DNA from: Pseudomonas sp. CCI4.2
GTDB lineage: Bacteria; Pseudomonadota; Gammaproteobacteria; Pseudomonadales; Pseudomonadaceae
Assembly: GCF_034350045.1 (NCBI RefSeq)
Contig: NZ_CP133781.1
Coordinates: 2,820,001-2,884,000 of the forward strand
Reading direction: 5' to 3'
DNA length: 64,000 bases
A program made the position numbers and the translations under genes. A model generated the notes under the pieces. The model was given only the letters and a program-made list of their open reading frames with translations, was not told where the DNA came from and ran no database searches. Position 1 is the first letter of the stretch, and each line of letters starts with the position of its first letter. This document shows positions 8,321 through 18,100 of the stretch, piece after piece.

Positions 8321-10783
8321 ATGACGCAAAAGCGGATTCTTGAGCCCCATTTGCTGGGCATTGTTTGGCCCTTCATTGCGGTCGTGCTTTTTCAGGCGCT
8401 TCTAGGGTGTGTGAGTTTGTACACATTGTCAGCGGTGCGCGGGTACGTCGCCGGCGAAAGCCTGTGGTCCAAAGGGCAGAAGGACGCCATCTATTACCTG
8501 AACCTGTATGCCAACGGCGGGGACGAGCTGAGCTACCTCAAATACCAGGAGGCAATTGCTATTCCCCAAGGCGGTCACGACTTGCGGGTAGCACTTGAAC
8601 TTCCGACGCCAGACCTGTCGGCTGCGCGTGCCGGGCTGTTGCAAGGGGGTAATCATCTTGATGATGCGCCGAGCATCATTTGGCTTTATTTGAACTTCCG
8701 CCATTTCCGTTACTTGGAAAAAGCCATCGACCTCTGGAAAGTTGGCGACGGCTATCTGGTGCAATTGGACACTGTTGCCCAGCAGATGCACCGCCGCATG
8801 GCGCAGGGTGTTGCCAGTGTGGGTGAGGTGTCTGGTTGGAAATCGCAAATCAACGCCATCAACGAAGGGGTAACGCCAGCGGCAAAGGCGTTCAGCGATG
8901 CGTTGGGGGAGGGTTCGCGGTTTATTCTACGGTTGTTGTTAATCACTAACATGGCCACCGCCGTGGTGTTGATTCTGTTGGCGCTGCTGCGCACCCACAA
9001 ACTGTTGAAGCAACGACACGCGTTTGCCAGCGCCTTGCAGCAGGAAAAAGAACGCGCTCAAGTCACCCTGGAATCCATTGGCGACGGGGTAATCACCACG
9101 GATGTTGAAGGCTCGATCACCTATATGAACCCGGCTGCCGAGCAATTAACTCACTGGAAGAGTGAGCAGGCTCAAGGCTTGCCGTTGGCCGCACTGTTCA
9201 GCGTGCTGGACGAGAACGATCAGAAAGACAGCTTTACCCTCATCGAACATATCCTGAGTGGGACCTTGAGTGGCGGCAGCGAACATTCGCGACTGATCCA
9301 GCGACTGGACGGCAGCACGGTATCAGTGGCACTGGTCGGTTCGGCTATTCAAACAGGAGGCAAGACCAGCGGCACTGTGTTGGTACTGCACGACATGACC
9401 CAGGAACGGCAGTACATCGCAAACTTGTCTTGGCAAGCGACCCACGATGCATTGACCGGCTTAGTTAACCGACGTGAATTCGAGTTTCGGCTGGAGCAGG
9501 CGCTCAATAATCTTTCACGTCAGTCCGGTCGGCATACGCTGATGTTCCTCGACCTTGATCAATTCAAGTTGGTGAATGACACCAGTGGCCACGCGGCCGG
9601 GGACGAACTGCTGCGGCATATTTGCGCGCTGCTGCAACAAGGTTTGCGCGAAGGCGACACATTGGCGCGGTTGGGTGGTGATGAATTCGGTATTTTGCTG
9701 AAGAATTGCCCGCCTGATGCTGCGCAGAAAATTGCCGAATCCCTGCGCCAGACCGTGCAAAGTCTCCATTTCGTTTGGAAGGGCCGGCCGTTTGTAACCA
9801 CGGTCAGCATCGGGTTGGTCAATATTTCCCAAAGCCCTGCCACGCTTGAAGGCTCATTGCGCGCGGCCGATATGGCGTGTTACATGGCCAAGGAAAAAGG
9901 CCGCAATCGAGTCCAGGTGTATCACGCAGACGACTCGGAACTGTCCACTCGTGTTGGCGAGATGGCCTGGATCCAACGATTACACATGGCGCTGGAAGAG
10001 AATCGGTTTTGCTTGTATTCACAGGAAATCGCCAGCTTGAAGGACGTCACCGAGCGCGGAGGTGGACACATCGAAATCCTCCTTCGGTTGCACGACGAAT
10101 CCGGTCGGATGGTGTTGCCAGACAGCTTTATACCGGCGGCCGAACGGTATGGCCTGATGACGACTCTGGACCGTTGGGTGGTTCAGAACGTGTTCAAGAT
10201 TATTTCCCAGTGCTTGCACGAGCATAAACACAGCGGCCCCATGGCGATGTGTGCAATCAACTTGTCAGGGACCAGCATTGGTGACGATGCGTTTCTTGCG
10301 TACCTGAAAGAGCAATTCAATACCTATCAAATACCTCCCGATCTGATTTGTTTTGAGATTACCGAAACCAGTGCGATCTCCAATTTAGGCAGTGCTATTC
10401 GGTTTATCAATGAATTAAAAGGCTTGGGCTGCCTGTTTTCTCTCGATGACTTCTGTGCCGGGATGTCATCGTTCGCGTACCTCAAGCATCTGCCTGTGGA
10501 CTTTCTGAAGATAGACGGCAGCTTCGTCAAAGACATGCTCGATGACCCGATAAATCGGGCCATGGTTGAAGTGATCAACCATATTGGCCATGTCATGGGG
10601 AAAAGCACGATTGCCGAATTTGTTGAAACGCCGCAGATCGAGCAGGCACTGCTCGAAATTGGCGTTGATTTTGCGCAGGGTTACATCATTCAACGCCCGC
10701 AGTTGTTCACGTGTGAAAGTCTGCATTCTCGGCCCGTCAGGTCTGCGCCCCAGTTGTTTCGGGCGCCTGGGATTTTTCGCTGA
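8321..10783 (+). CDS. Membrane PAS-GGDEF-EAL cyclic-di-GMP enzyme
   Basis: An 820-residue sensor enzyme. Membrane helices at about residues 12-38 and 200-224 enclose a periplasmic sensing region of about 160 residues. A PAS domain (about 245-365), a GGDEF domain and an EAL domain follow. The cyclase motif is intact (R-L-G-G-D-E-F) with an inhibitory-site R-E-G-D five residues before it. The phosphodiesterase motif reads E-I-L-L-R instead of E-A-L-L-R, but the N-L-S-G, F-E-I-T-E, L-D-D-F, L-K-I-D and Q-G-Y residues are kept, so either activity is possible. AAGGGA favours this ATG over one ten codons upstream. undA starts 45 bases downstream. Confidence 0.92.
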   Translation: MTQKRILEPHLLGIVWPFIAVVLFQALLGCVSLYTLSAVRGYVAGESLWSKGQKDAIYYLNLYANGGDELSYLKYQEAIAIPQGGHDLRVALELPTPDLSAARAGLLQGGNHLDDAPSIIWLYLNFRHFRYLEKAIDLWKVGDGYLVQLDTVAQQMHRRMAQGVASVGEVSGWKSQINAINEGVTPAAKAFSDALGEGSRFILRLLLITNMATAVVLILLALLRTHKLLKQRHAFASALQQEKERAQVTLESIGDGVITTDVEGSITYMNPAAEQLTHWKSEQAQGLPLAALFSVLDENDQKDSFTLIEHILSGTLSGGSEHSRLIQRLDGSTVSVALVGSAIQTGGKTSGTVLVLHDMTQERQYIANLSWQATHDALTGLVNRREFEFRLEQALNNLSRQSGRHTLMFLDLDQFKLVNDTSGHAAGDELLRHICALLQQGLREGDTLARLGGDEFGILLKNCPPDAAQKIAESLRQTVQSLHFVWKGRPFVTTVSIGLVNISQSPATLEGSLRAADMACYMAKEKGRNRVQVYHADDSELSTRVGEMAWIQRLHMALEENRFCLYSQEIASLKDVTERGGGHIEILLRLHDESGRMVLPDSFIPAAERYGLMTTLDRWVVQNVFKIISQCLHEHKHSGPMAMCAINLSGTSIGDDAFLAYLKEQFNTYQIPPDLICFEITETSAISNLGSAIRFINELKGLGCLFSLDDFCAGMSSFAYLKHLPVDFLKIDGSFVKDMLDDPINRAMVEVINHIGHVMGKSTIAEFVETPQIEQALLEIGVDFAQGYIIQRPQLFTCESLHSRPVRSAPQLFRAPGIFR

Positions 10784-10828
10784 ACAGAGTGCTCATGGGC
10801 CACAACACATAAAAAAGGAGCCCTAACA

Positions 10829-11617
10829 GTGATCGATACTTTTATCCGAACCGGTCCGCTCATGGACGCAACTAGTTATCCGCGTTGGGCGCAGCAGTTG
10901 ATTCAAGACTGCAGTGAAGCCAAGCGTCGGGTGGTCGAGCATGTGCTTTATCAACGGATGCGTGATGGCTGCCTGAGTTCCAAGACCATGCGCCAGTATT
11001 TGATTGGCGGCTGGCCAGTGGTCGAGCAGTTTGCCGTGTATATGGCGCAAAATCTGGCTAAAACCCGTTTCGCCCGTCACCCCGGTGAAGACATGGCGCG
11101 TCGCTGGTTGATGCGAAATATTCGGGTCGAACTCAATCATGCCGATTATTGGGTGAACTGGAGCCTCGCGCACGGCGTCAGCCTGGAGGATTTGCAGGCT
11201 CAGCACGTGCCACCGGAGTTACATGCATTAAGCCATTGGTGCTGGCACAGCAGCGCGTCGGATTCACTGATCGTTGCGATTGCTGCGACCAACTACGCCA
11301 TCGAAGGCGCCACCGGTGAGTGGTCGGCGATTGTTTGTTCCAGTGACGTCTATGCGGCGGGCTTCCCGGACGATCAGCGCAAGCGGGCCATGAAGTGGCT
11401 GAAGATGCACGCCCAGTACGATGATGCGCACCCGTGGGAGGCGCTGGAAATTATCTGCACGCTGGCCGGAAACAACCCAAGCGTTCGACTGCAGACTGAG
11501 GTGCGTCAGGCGGTCACCAAGAGCTACGAGTACATGTTCCTGTTTCTGGAACGCTGCATGCTACAAGAAATGACACCCCAGTCCCGTGAACGCATGGCGT
11601 TGGTCGAAGTCGACTAG
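10829..11617 (+). CDS. undA: UndA, non-heme iron oxidase making 1-undecene
   Basis: A 262-residue helical protein of the TenA/heme-oxygenase-like diiron oxidase fold. It matches the Pseudomonas UndA family as I know it, including near-identical stretches such as G-G-W-P-V-V-E-Q-F and W-L-M-R-N-I-R-V-E-L-N-H-A-D-Y-W. The known iron ligands fall at the expected positions Glu101, His104 and His194; Glu159, Asp198 and His201 are also present. UndA decarboxylates medium-chain fatty acids (lauric acid) with oxygen to give volatile terminal alkenes such as 1-undecene. It is often auto-annotated as a TenA regulator, which is wrong. AAGGAG lies upstream, and the gene is probably co-transcribed with the GGDEF-EAL gene. 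Confidence 0.9.
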   Translation: MIDTFIRTGPLMDATSYPRWAQQLIQDCSEAKRRVVEHVLYQRMRDGCLSSKTMRQYLIGGWPVVEQFAVYMAQNLAKTRFARHPGEDMARRWLMRNIRVELNHADYWVNWSLAHGVSLEDLQAQHVPPELHALSHWCWHSSASDSLIVAIAATNYAIEGATGEWSAIVCSSDVYAAGFPDDQRKRAMKWLKMHAQYDDAHPWEALEIICTLAGNNPSVRLQTEVRQAVTKSYEYMFLFLERCMLQEMTPQSRERMALVEVD

Positions 11618-11654
11618 GCGTTTGCGTATCAGGATGAATACCAGGCGTGAAGCA

Positions 11655-11686
11655 GGTTAAGCGCATCGAGCTAATCGAGCTTAACC
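11655..11686. terminator. Hairpin between convergent genes
   Basis: GGTTAAGC and GCTTAACC are perfect inverted arms separated by 16 bases, placed between undA and the convergent diguanylate cyclase and overlapping the cyclase stop codon. There is no T-run, so its role as a terminator is only a guess. Confidence 0.35.
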
Positions 11687-12607
11687 CGCCATCGTCAGAC
11701 GATTACGGCCTTCACGTTTGGCCACATACAATGCACTGTCCGCCCTGAGCTGAAGGCTTGCGGCGGACTCGGCTGGCAGCAACGTGGCGCCACCGAGGCT
11801 GACCGTCAGCGTGACCGGATGATCAGGTGTCGCATACGTGAGTTGTTGCGCGGCCTGGCGTAAACGTTCGCCGACCATCACTGCAGCTTCGCGATCAGTG
11901 TTCGAGAGCACGACCAAAAATTCTTCCCCGCCGAACCTGAACACTCGGTCGACATTGCGCAGTTGACTCTTGATTGAGGCGGCTACGGCCTTAAGGACTT
12001 CATCGCCAACAGCGTGCCCGTGCATGTCGTTCACCCGCTTGAAGTGATCTATATCGAGCATCAGCACTGACAGCGGACTCTTTTGCCGGCGCGCCAGTTC
12101 GATCTCCCGGTTCAAGGTCTGATCCATGGCGACGCGATTACCGGTGTTGGTCAACGGGTCGCGCAGGGCGCTCTGCGTAGCTGCGCGATAAAGCAGGGCG
12201 TTTCGCAACGGGAACAGCAAGCAGGTCAGTAACGACTCCAGTTGCGTCAGTTCGAGTTCCGCGAAACGACGATTGCGTTGAAACACCAGCTCACCCAGGT
12301 GCTCACCTTCGCTGCTCAAGGTGTAGCTTGCAAAAACAGGGGTGCGCTCACCCAGTTTCAAATGCAGGTCCGAGGAGCTTTGGTCGTACGTCAAACCATC
12401 AAGGGGAATCAGGCGTTGAATGCCGCGGAAGAAAATCGTCAGGATTTTTTCGGCATCGAGGCTGGTTTGTAACTGCAGGCCCAGTTGCTGGCGCAGTTGT
12501 GTCAGGTCGGCGGGTAACTGCGCGACATTCTGTAACTGACGAAAACCCAGACGTTGCAATTTAGCGTTGTCGAAGTCGATTGCACGGGTCTGGGGGGCTG
12601 AACTCAT
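11681..12607 (-). CDS. Diguanylate cyclase, GAF-like plus GGDEF
   Basis: A 308-residue soluble protein. Residues of about 30-145 look like a GAF-type sensing domain, and residues of about 150-308 form a GGDEF domain with an active-type G-G-E-E-F motif and an R-N-V-D inhibitory site five residues before it. It makes c-di-GMP from two GTP. I chose the ATG preceded by AGGAGTGTCAAG; a start 22 codons upstream lacks such a site. It converges on undA, so a c-di-GMP enzyme flanks undA on either side. Confidence 0.92.
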   Translation of the reverse strand: MSSAPQTRAIDFDNAKLQRLGFRQLQNVAQLPADLTQLRQQLGLQLQTSLDAEKILTIFFRGIQRLIPLDGLTYDQSSSDLHLKLGERTPVFASYTLSSEGEHLGELVFQRNRRFAELELTQLESLLTCLLFPLRNALLYRAATQSALRDPLTNTGNRVAMDQTLNREIELARRQKSPLSVLMLDIDHFKRVNDMHGHAVGDEVLKAVAASIKSQLRNVDRVFRFGGEEFLVVLSNTDREAAVMVGERLRQAAQQLTYATPDHPVTLTVSLGGATLLPAESAASLQLRADSALYVAKREGRNRLTMAG

Positions 12608-12849
12608 CTTGACACTCCTAAAACAGATAAGGCCGTATAAATGCTTATCTAGACAGAGCGAAAGTCGTGCCAACCCGTTGAGTTAAATAAAGTGTTTATG
12701 AATCAGCGGCTTAAGGCGTTACACAAAAAGTAGGATGTTAAACGATGTCGTTTATTTGACTCGATACAGTGCTCATTTTTAGTACTGCCCACCAAGAGAC
12801 ATAAAACCGTCGTTAGGTGGGCAGGGTAACGCGTTGTTTGATTTCACTG

Positions 12850-13590
12850 TTATTGAGCGTCGAATGCCTGACCGTTGATTCCGGTACTGTCTGGACCCAT
12901 CAAATACAGGTACACCGGCATGATGGCTTCGGGAACAGGATTGGCATTAGGGTTTTCACCCGGATAAGCATGGGCCCGCATGCTGGTGCGTGTGGCGCCG
13001 GGGTTGATGCTGTTAGAACGAACCGGCGCGACGTTTTCCAGCTCGTCGGCCAAGGTTTGCATCAGGCCTTCGGTGGCGAACTTGGACACGCCGTAGCCAC
13101 CCCAGTACGCGCGCCCTTTGCGTCCGACGCTGCTTGAGGTAAAGATCACCGAACCATCAGCGGACAGCTTCAGCAGCGGCAGCAGGGTGGCGGTTAGCAT
13201 AAACATCGCGTTGACGTTGACGTGCATCACGCGCATGAAGTTTTCGCCTGACAACTGCTCTATCGGGGTGCGTGGGCCGATGATCGACGCGTTATGCAGC
13301 AAACCGTCCAAGTGCCCAAACTCGGTTTCGATCATCGCCGCCAGCTCATCGTATTGATGCGGCAGCGCGGTTTCGAGATTGAACGGAATGACAGCCGGCT
13401 GAGGATGGCCTGCCGCTTCGATTTCGTCATAGACCTGGGTCAGGTTGGCTTCGGTCTTGCCGAGCAACAACACAGTGGCACCGTGCGCGGCGTAGGTTTT
13501 GGCGGCAGCGGCACCGATGCCACGACCGGCGCCGGTCACCAGAATAACCCGATCCTTGAGCAGTTCAGGGCGTGCAGAATAATCAAACAT
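12850..13590 (-). CDS. yciK: YciK-type short-chain dehydrogenase
   Basis: A 246-residue SDR oxidoreductase. The nucleotide motif T-G-A-G-R-G-I-G, the L-L-H-N-A-S motif and the catalytic Y-G-V-S-K (Tyr-x-x-x-Lys) are all present. It matches the E. coli YciK family in length and N-terminus (L-L-K-D-R-V-I-L-V-T-G-A); the family's substrate is unknown. GTGAGG precedes the ATG used; a GTG four codons earlier is a weaker choice. It is the last gene of the minus-strand run mtaD-ubiG-mupP-yciK, with a REPIN between it and mupP. Confidence 0.88.
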   Translation of the reverse strand: MFDYSARPELLKDRVILVTGAGRGIGAAAAKTYAAHGATVLLLGKTEANLTQVYDEIEAAGHPQPAVIPFNLETALPHQYDELAAMIETEFGHLDGLLHNASIIGPRTPIEQLSGENFMRVMHVNVNAMFMLTATLLPLLKLSADGSVIFTSSSVGRKGRAYWGGYGVSKFATEGLMQTLADELENVAPVRSNSINPGATRTSMRAHAYPGENPNANPVPEAIMPVYLYLMGPDSTGINGQAFDAQ

Positions 13591-13620
13591 GAAAAACCTC
13601 ACTGGAAAATGAACGCAGCT

Positions 13621-13700
13621 CTGTCGGAGCCAACGTGTTGGCGAGACGGCGTGTCAGGCAAACCGTGCCAAGCCCTTCGCCAACACGTTGGCTCCCACAG
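13621..13700. repeat. REPIN with GGAGCCAACGTGTTGGC cores
   Basis: Two 24-base arms, CTGTCGGAGCCAACGTGTTG and onward versus its near-perfect inverse ending GGCTCCCACAG, face each other across about 32 bases. Same family as the copies at 1917 and 17743. It separates mupP from yciK. Confidence 0.85.
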
Positions 13701-13722
13701 AGGGTCTTTTGATCGGGTTAAA

Positions 13723-14394
13723 TCAGCAGCTACACAGCGCGTTATCCAGCACTTTGCGCAGGTCCAGAGGGTGATCGACGACGACGTCGGCGCCCCAATG
13801 ATTTGGATTGTCGTGCGGGTGGATGTAGCCGTAGCGTACCGCCGCAGTTTTGGTCCCGGCGTCGCGGCCGGATTCGATGTCGCGCAGGTCATCGCCGACA
13901 AACAACACGCTGGCCGGGTCCAGCTCAAGCATCTGGCAGGCAAGAATCAGCGGCTCAGGGTGCGGCTTGCTGTGGGTCACGTGGTCCGGGCAAATCAGGA
14001 TGGCTGAACGTTCAGCCAAGCCCAGTTGCTCCATGATCGGCAGGGCGAAACGCATGGGTTTATTGGTCACCACACCCCAGATCAGGTTAGCCTTTTCGAT
14101 GTCGGCCAACAGCTCAGCCATGCCATCGAACAGCTTACTGTGGACGGCGCAGTCAACTTGGTAGCGTTCGAGAAACTCCAGACGCAACGCTTCGAACTCC
14201 GGGGCGGTTGGTGAGAGCGCAAAGGTTGCTGCGACCATCGCCTTGGCACCGCCGGAAATTTCATCACGTATCAACTTGTCCGACACTGGTGCAAAACCTC
14301 GGTCGGCAAGCATGCTTTGGCAGATGGCGATGAAATCCGGCGCGGTATCGAGCAGCGTGCCGTCCATGTCGAATAAAACCGCTCTCAAACGCAT
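13723..14394 (-). CDS. mupP: N-acetylmuramic acid 6-phosphate phosphatase MupP
   Basis: A 223-residue HAD phosphatase with the four expected motifs: F-D-M-D-G-T-L at residues 8-14, the threonine in V-V-T-N-K-P, the lysine in H-S-K-P-H-P-E, and G-D-D-L-R-D. It is commonly annotated as phosphoglycolate phosphatase, but the Pseudomonas enzyme directly after ubiG is MupP. MupP removes phosphate from MurNAc-6-P in the peptidoglycan recycling route that bypasses MurA and lowers fosfomycin sensitivity. The start lies four bases after the ubiG stop, with AGAGG upstream, so the two are coupled. Confidence 0.9.
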   Translation of the reverse strand: MRLRAVLFDMDGTLLDTAPDFIAICQSMLADRGFAPVSDKLIRDEISGGAKAMVAATFALSPTAPEFEALRLEFLERYQVDCAVHSKLFDGMAELLADIEKANLIWGVVTNKPMRFALPIMEQLGLAERSAILICPDHVTHSKPHPEPLILACQMLELDPASVLFVGDDLRDIESGRDAGTKTAAVRYGYIHPHDNPNHWGADVVVDHPLDLRKVLDNALCSC

Positions 14395-14398
14395 AGGT

Positions 14399-15097
14399 TT
14401 ATGCCTCTCGAAGGGTCTGGATCATGTAGTTGACGTCGACGTCGGACGCCAGCTTGTAATGCTTGGTCAGGGGGTTGTAGGTCAGACCAATGATGTCCTT
14501 GACCTGCAAGCCCGCTTCGCGACTCCAGGCCCCCAGTTCCGACGGGCGGATAAACTTCTTGAAGTCGTGAGTGCCGCGCGGCAGCAAGCCCATGATGTAT
14601 TCGGCGCCGACAATGGCGAACAAAAACGCCTTAGGGTTGCGGTTCAGGGTGGAAAAGAACACTTGGCCGCCCGGTTTGACCATACGGAAGCAGGCACGAA
14701 TCACCGACGAAGGATCCGGTACGTGTTCGAGCATTTCCAGGCAGGTCACCACGTCAAACTGTTCAGGCATTTCGTCGGCGAGGTCTTCGGCAGTGATCTG
14801 GCGGTAATCTACCGTCACGCCGGATTCCAACTGATGCAAGCGCGCCACGGCCAGCGGCGCTTCACCCATGTCGATACCCATGACCGTGGCGCCGCGCTGG
14901 GCCATGGCTTCGCTGAGGATGCCACCACCGCAACCGACATCGAGCACGGTTTTGCCCGCCAGATTGACCCGTTCGTCGATCCAGTTAACCCGCAATGGAT
15001 TGATGTCATGCAGCGGTTTGAACTCGCTATTGCGGTCCCACCAGCGATGGGCCAAGGCTTCGAATTTGGCGATTTCTGCGTGGTCGACGTTGCTCAT
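14399..15097 (-). CDS. ubiG: Ubiquinone biosynthesis O-methyltransferase UbiG
   Basis: A 232-residue class I SAM-dependent methyltransferase that performs both O-methylations in ubiquinone synthesis. The SAM loop [12 protein letters not shown] and the N-terminal [10 protein letters not shown] signature are clear. GAGG sits before the ATG. It follows mtaD by 60 bases and precedes mupP by four. Confidence 0.95.
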   Translation of the reverse strand: MSNVDHAEIAKFEALAHRWWDRNSEFKPLHDINPLRVNWIDERVNLAGKTVLDVGCGGGILSEAMAQRGATVMGIDMGEAPLAVARLHQLESGVTVDYRQITAEDLADEMPEQFDVVTCLEMLEHVPDPSSVIRACFRMVKPGGQVFFSTLNRNPKAFLFAIVGAEYIMGLLPRGTHDFKKFIRPSELGAWSREAGLQVKDIIGLTYNPLTKHYKLASDVDVNYMIQTLREA

Positions 15098-15157
15098 GGG
15101 TGATCCTCAAAAACTCGATTCTTTCGTCTTGTCCGGGCATTTGGACCCGGACAGTCA

Positions 15158-16510
15158 TCATTCGGTTTGGCTTGTAGTATGGCCCGATATTCGCTGGCCC
15201 CACGCTTTGGCGGTGTCACACAGCGCCTGTTCGTCCATGCGGGTCAGGCGTTTGTCGTCGAGCAATTGTTTGCCCGCTACCCAGACATGGGTCACGCAAT
15301 CGCGGCCGGTGGCATAGATAAGCTGCGACACCGGATCATATACCGGTTGCTGGGCCAGCCCGGACAGGTCGAACGCGACGATATCAGCGGCTTTGCCAAT
15401 TTCCAGTGAGCCGGTCTCGGCCTGGATGCCCATGGCTCGCGCGCCATTGAGCGTCGCCATGCGCAGGGCTCGGTGTGCGTCCAGCGCGGTGGCGGAGCCG
15501 GCGACTGCTTTGGCCAGCAAGGCCGCCGTGCGTGTTTCGCCCAGTACGTCCAAGTCGTTATTACTGGCGGCGCCGTCGGTACCGACCGCGACATTGACAC
15601 CCGCCTGCCAGAGCCGTTCTACGGGGCAAAAACCGCTGGCCAGCTTCAGGTTTGATTCTGGGCAGTGAATCACGCTGGAGTTGCTTTCTACCAGTAAGGC
15701 CAGGTCTTCGTCGCTGACCTGTGTCATGTGCACCGCTTGAAAACGCGGTCCCAAGAGGCCCAGGCGGTTCAGGCGTGCCAGTGGCCGCTCATTGAGCTGT
15801 TCAACGGATTGTTCTACTTCGAAGGCGGTCTCATGCACGTGCATGTGAATCATTGCGTCGAGTTCGTCAGCAAGAACGCGGATTTTTTCCAGGTTCTCAT
15901 CGCAAATGGTGTATGGCGCATGGGGGCCGAATGCAATTTTGATTCGCGGGTGGTGCTTGAGATCGTTGAACAGCTCGACGCCCTTATGCAACGCCTCGTC
16001 AGTGGTGCGTGCGCCAGGAATCGGGAAATCCAGTACCGGCACGGTGATTTGTGCGCGGATGCCACTGTTGTGCACGCGCTCGCTGGCAACTTGCGGGTAG
16101 AAGTACATGTCAGAAAAGCAGGTGATGCCGCCTTTAAGTTGCTCGGCGATGGCCAAGTCGGTGCCGTCACGGACAAAAGCTTCATCAACCCATTTGCCTT
16201 CGGCCGGCCAGATATGGTTTTCCAGCCACGTCATCAGCGGCAAATCGTCGGCCAAACCGCGAAACAGCGTCATGGCAGCGTGCCCATGGGCATTGATCAA
16301 GCCGGGGCTGAGCAACATGCCCGGCAGTTCGCGGACTTCCACTGCTTGCTGTTTCAGCGCTTCGGCCCTCGGGCCGATGTAGACGATAAGGCCATCGCGA
16401 ATGCCAAGGCCATGTTCTTTAAGTACCACGCCAGCAGGTTCGACCGGCACTAGCCAAGTGGGCAAGAGCAACAGGTCGAGGGGGGCAGCAGCGTTGGGCA
16501 TGGCGGGCAT
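15158..16510 (-). CDS. mtaD: 5-methylthioadenosine/SAH deaminase (amidohydrolase)
   Basis: A 450-residue TRZ/ATZ-type amidohydrolase. The metal motif H-G-H appears in [11 protein letters not shown], and later metal/catalytic sites are seen in F-G-P-H-A-P-Y and in [12 protein letters not shown]. Pseudomonads deaminate methylthioadenosine to methylthioinosine; the ribose phosphate released by the next enzyme of the pathway enters the reaction of MtnA, whose gene is divergent and adjacent here. The start may be this ATG or one three codons later, which would match P. aeruginosa-like N-termini. Confidence 0.88.
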   Translation of the reverse strand: MPAMPNAAAPLDLLLLPTWLVPVEPAGVVLKEHGLGIRDGLIVYIGPRAEALKQQAVEVRELPGMLLSPGLINAHGHAAMTLFRGLADDLPLMTWLENHIWPAEGKWVDEAFVRDGTDLAIAEQLKGGITCFSDMYFYPQVASERVHNSGIRAQITVPVLDFPIPGARTTDEALHKGVELFNDLKHHPRIKIAFGPHAPYTICDENLEKIRVLADELDAMIHMHVHETAFEVEQSVEQLNERPLARLNRLGLLGPRFQAVHMTQVSDEDLALLVESNSSVIHCPESNLKLASGFCPVERLWQAGVNVAVGTDGAASNNDLDVLGETRTAALLAKAVAGSATALDAHRALRMATLNGARAMGIQAETGSLEIGKAADIVAFDLSGLAQQPVYDPVSQLIYATGRDCVTHVWVAGKQLLDDKRLTRMDEQALCDTAKAWGQRISGHTTSQTE

Positions 16511-16657
16511 CCAGAGCTTGGCTTTCTTTATATATAAGGGGACAGAGACGGGAACGGCGAAGTATACCCGAGCGTCTTGATGGTCGGCTCGCTATAATCG
16601 GCGGCTTTTGGTTTCCAGCTTTTTTGTTTTTGGTTTTATTGAGTAATGGGGTGAGAG

Positions 16658-17734
16658 ATGCGCGATCGACTATTGGCTGCAGAGAAAGTGATAGCCATCG
16701 ATTGGCGGGACGATGCCCTGCATCTGCTTGATCAGCGCGTGTTGCCGTTTGAAGAGACCTGGCACACCTACACCACCGCGGCCGGTGTGGCTGAAGCGAT
16801 TCGTTCAATGGTCGTGCGCGGCGCGCCGGCGATTGGCATCAGTGCTGCCTACGCTATTGTCTTGGCGGCGCGAGCGCGGTTCGCCGCAGGCGGCGACTGG
16901 GCCATGGCGCTGGTGGAAGACTTCGCCTTGCTCGCTAATTCGCGCCCGACGGCGGTCAACCTGTTCTGGGCGTTGAACCGGATGCGCGATCGCCTGGCGC
17001 GGCTCAAAGGCAACGAATCGCCGTTGGCTGCGTTGGAAGCAGAAGCGGTGGCCATTCACCTCAGCGACCGCGAAGCCAACCTGACCATGGCTCAGCTCGG
17101 TGCCGACCTGATTCGCAAGCACCAGGGCAACCTGCAAACCGTGTTGACTCACTGCAATACCGGCGCGCTGGCCACGGGCGGTTTCGGCACGGCATTGGGC
17201 GTGATTCGAGCGGCGCACCTTGAGGGCATGATCGAGCGCGTCTATGCCGATGAAACCCGGCCTTGGCTGCAAGGTTCGCGTTTGACCGCGTGGGAATTGG
17301 CTAACGAAGGCATTCCGGTCACCGTCAATGCTGACTCGGCGGCGGCCCATTTGATGAAAACCAAAGGGATTACCTGGGTGATCGTCGGTGCCGACCGCAT
17401 TACTGCCAATGGCGACGTGGCGAACAAAATCGGCACCTATCAACTGGCCGTCGCAGCCATGCACCACGGCGTGCGTTTCATGGTTGTCGCGCCGAGCTCA
17501 ACCATCGACATGACACTAGACAGTGGCGATGACATTCCCATCGAAGAACGTGACGGTCGCGAGCTGCTGGAACTCGGGGGGCAGCGTGTAGGGGCTGATG
17601 TAGACGCGTTTAACCCGGTCTTCGACGTCACCCCGGCGGATTTGATTGACGCCATCGTCACCGAAAAAGGCATCGTCGAGCGCCCCGACACCGCAAAAAT
17701 GACCCAGCTGATGTGCCGCAAGCGGTTGCATTGA
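16658..17734 (+). CDS. mtnA: S-methyl-5-thioribose-1-phosphate isomerase MtnA
   Basis: A 358-residue enzyme of the eIF2B-like family that turns methylthioribose-1-P into methylthioribulose-1-P in methionine salvage. The catalytic cysteine lies in [13 protein letters not shown] and the catalytic aspartate in [16 protein letters not shown]. An R-G-A-P-A-I-G motif near residue 55 is also typical. It is divergent from mtaD, with which it shares a pathway and a roughly 150-base intergenic promoter region containing a TATAAT box at 16593. Confidence 0.95.
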   Translation: MRDRLLAAEKVIAIDWRDDALHLLDQRVLPFEETWHTYTTAAGVAEAIRSMVVRGAPAIGISAAYAIVLAARARFAAGGDWAMALVEDFALLANSRPTAVNLFWALNRMRDRLARLKGNESPLAALEAEAVAIHLSDREANLTMAQLGADLIRKHQGNLQTVLTHCNTGALATGGFGTALGVIRAAHLEGMIERVYADETRPWLQGSRLTAWELANEGIPVTVNADSAAAHLMKTKGITWVIVGADRITANGDVANKIGTYQLAVAAMHHGVRFMVVAPSSTIDMTLDSGDDIPIEERDGRELLELGGQRVGADVDAFNPVFDVTPADLIDAIVTEKGIVERPDTAKMTQLMCRKRLH

Positions 17735-18100
17735 GTGTGTCCTCTGTGAAAGCCAACGTGTTGGCGAGCTTTTGAGGTCTTGCGGCAGCAGGACCCTCGC
17801 CAGCACATTGGCTCCTACAGCTTTCACCAATAGGCTCCAAGCCCCTCAGAGGCGCTATAAAGCGCGATCACTCATCGATTAGTGGTTTGGCAGGCTTTCA
17901 GGGGATAGGTCCCTGATCGCGATTGTGATAATATCCGGCGGTTTCCAAGGTACCGCGATGCGCCTGCCTTCACTGCGCAGATCCATGGCACAACTCGTTA
18001 ATTTGCCGTAAGTCGCTGCATGGCAAACGCCTGCTGCGGCGAGCTTCGTTCTTCCCGCATGGACGACGAAGTTTCACCAGAAAAAGGAATCAGGCTTCTC
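17735..18100. other. mtnA-gyrA intergenic region with REPIN and gyrA leader
   Basis: The left part is a REPIN (listed separately). To its right is a small GCGCTATAAAGCGC hairpin near 17852. A GATAATAT sequence near 17925 could be the gyrA minus-10 box, though no good minus-35 is visible. The remaining 150 or so bases look like an untranslated gyrA leader. An in-frame extension of gyrA through it shows no GyrA similarity. Confidence 0.5.
17743..17820. repeat. REPIN with GCCAACGTGTTGGC cores
   Basis: CTGTGAAAGCCAACGTGTTG at the left faces a diverged inverse copy ending TTGGCTCCTACAG at the right. Same family as 1917 and 13621, located just after mtnA. Confidence 0.8.

Noticed and set aside
10829..11617. 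TenA-family thiaminase or transcriptional regulator
   Set aside because: Iron ligands Glu101, His104 and His194 and overall sequence fit UndA; TenA would need its active-site cysteine arrangement, and no thiamine genes are nearby.
13723..14394. Phosphoglycolate phosphatase Gph
   Set aside because: Position directly after ubiG and family match favour MupP; genuine Gph is a separate paralogue in pseudomonads.
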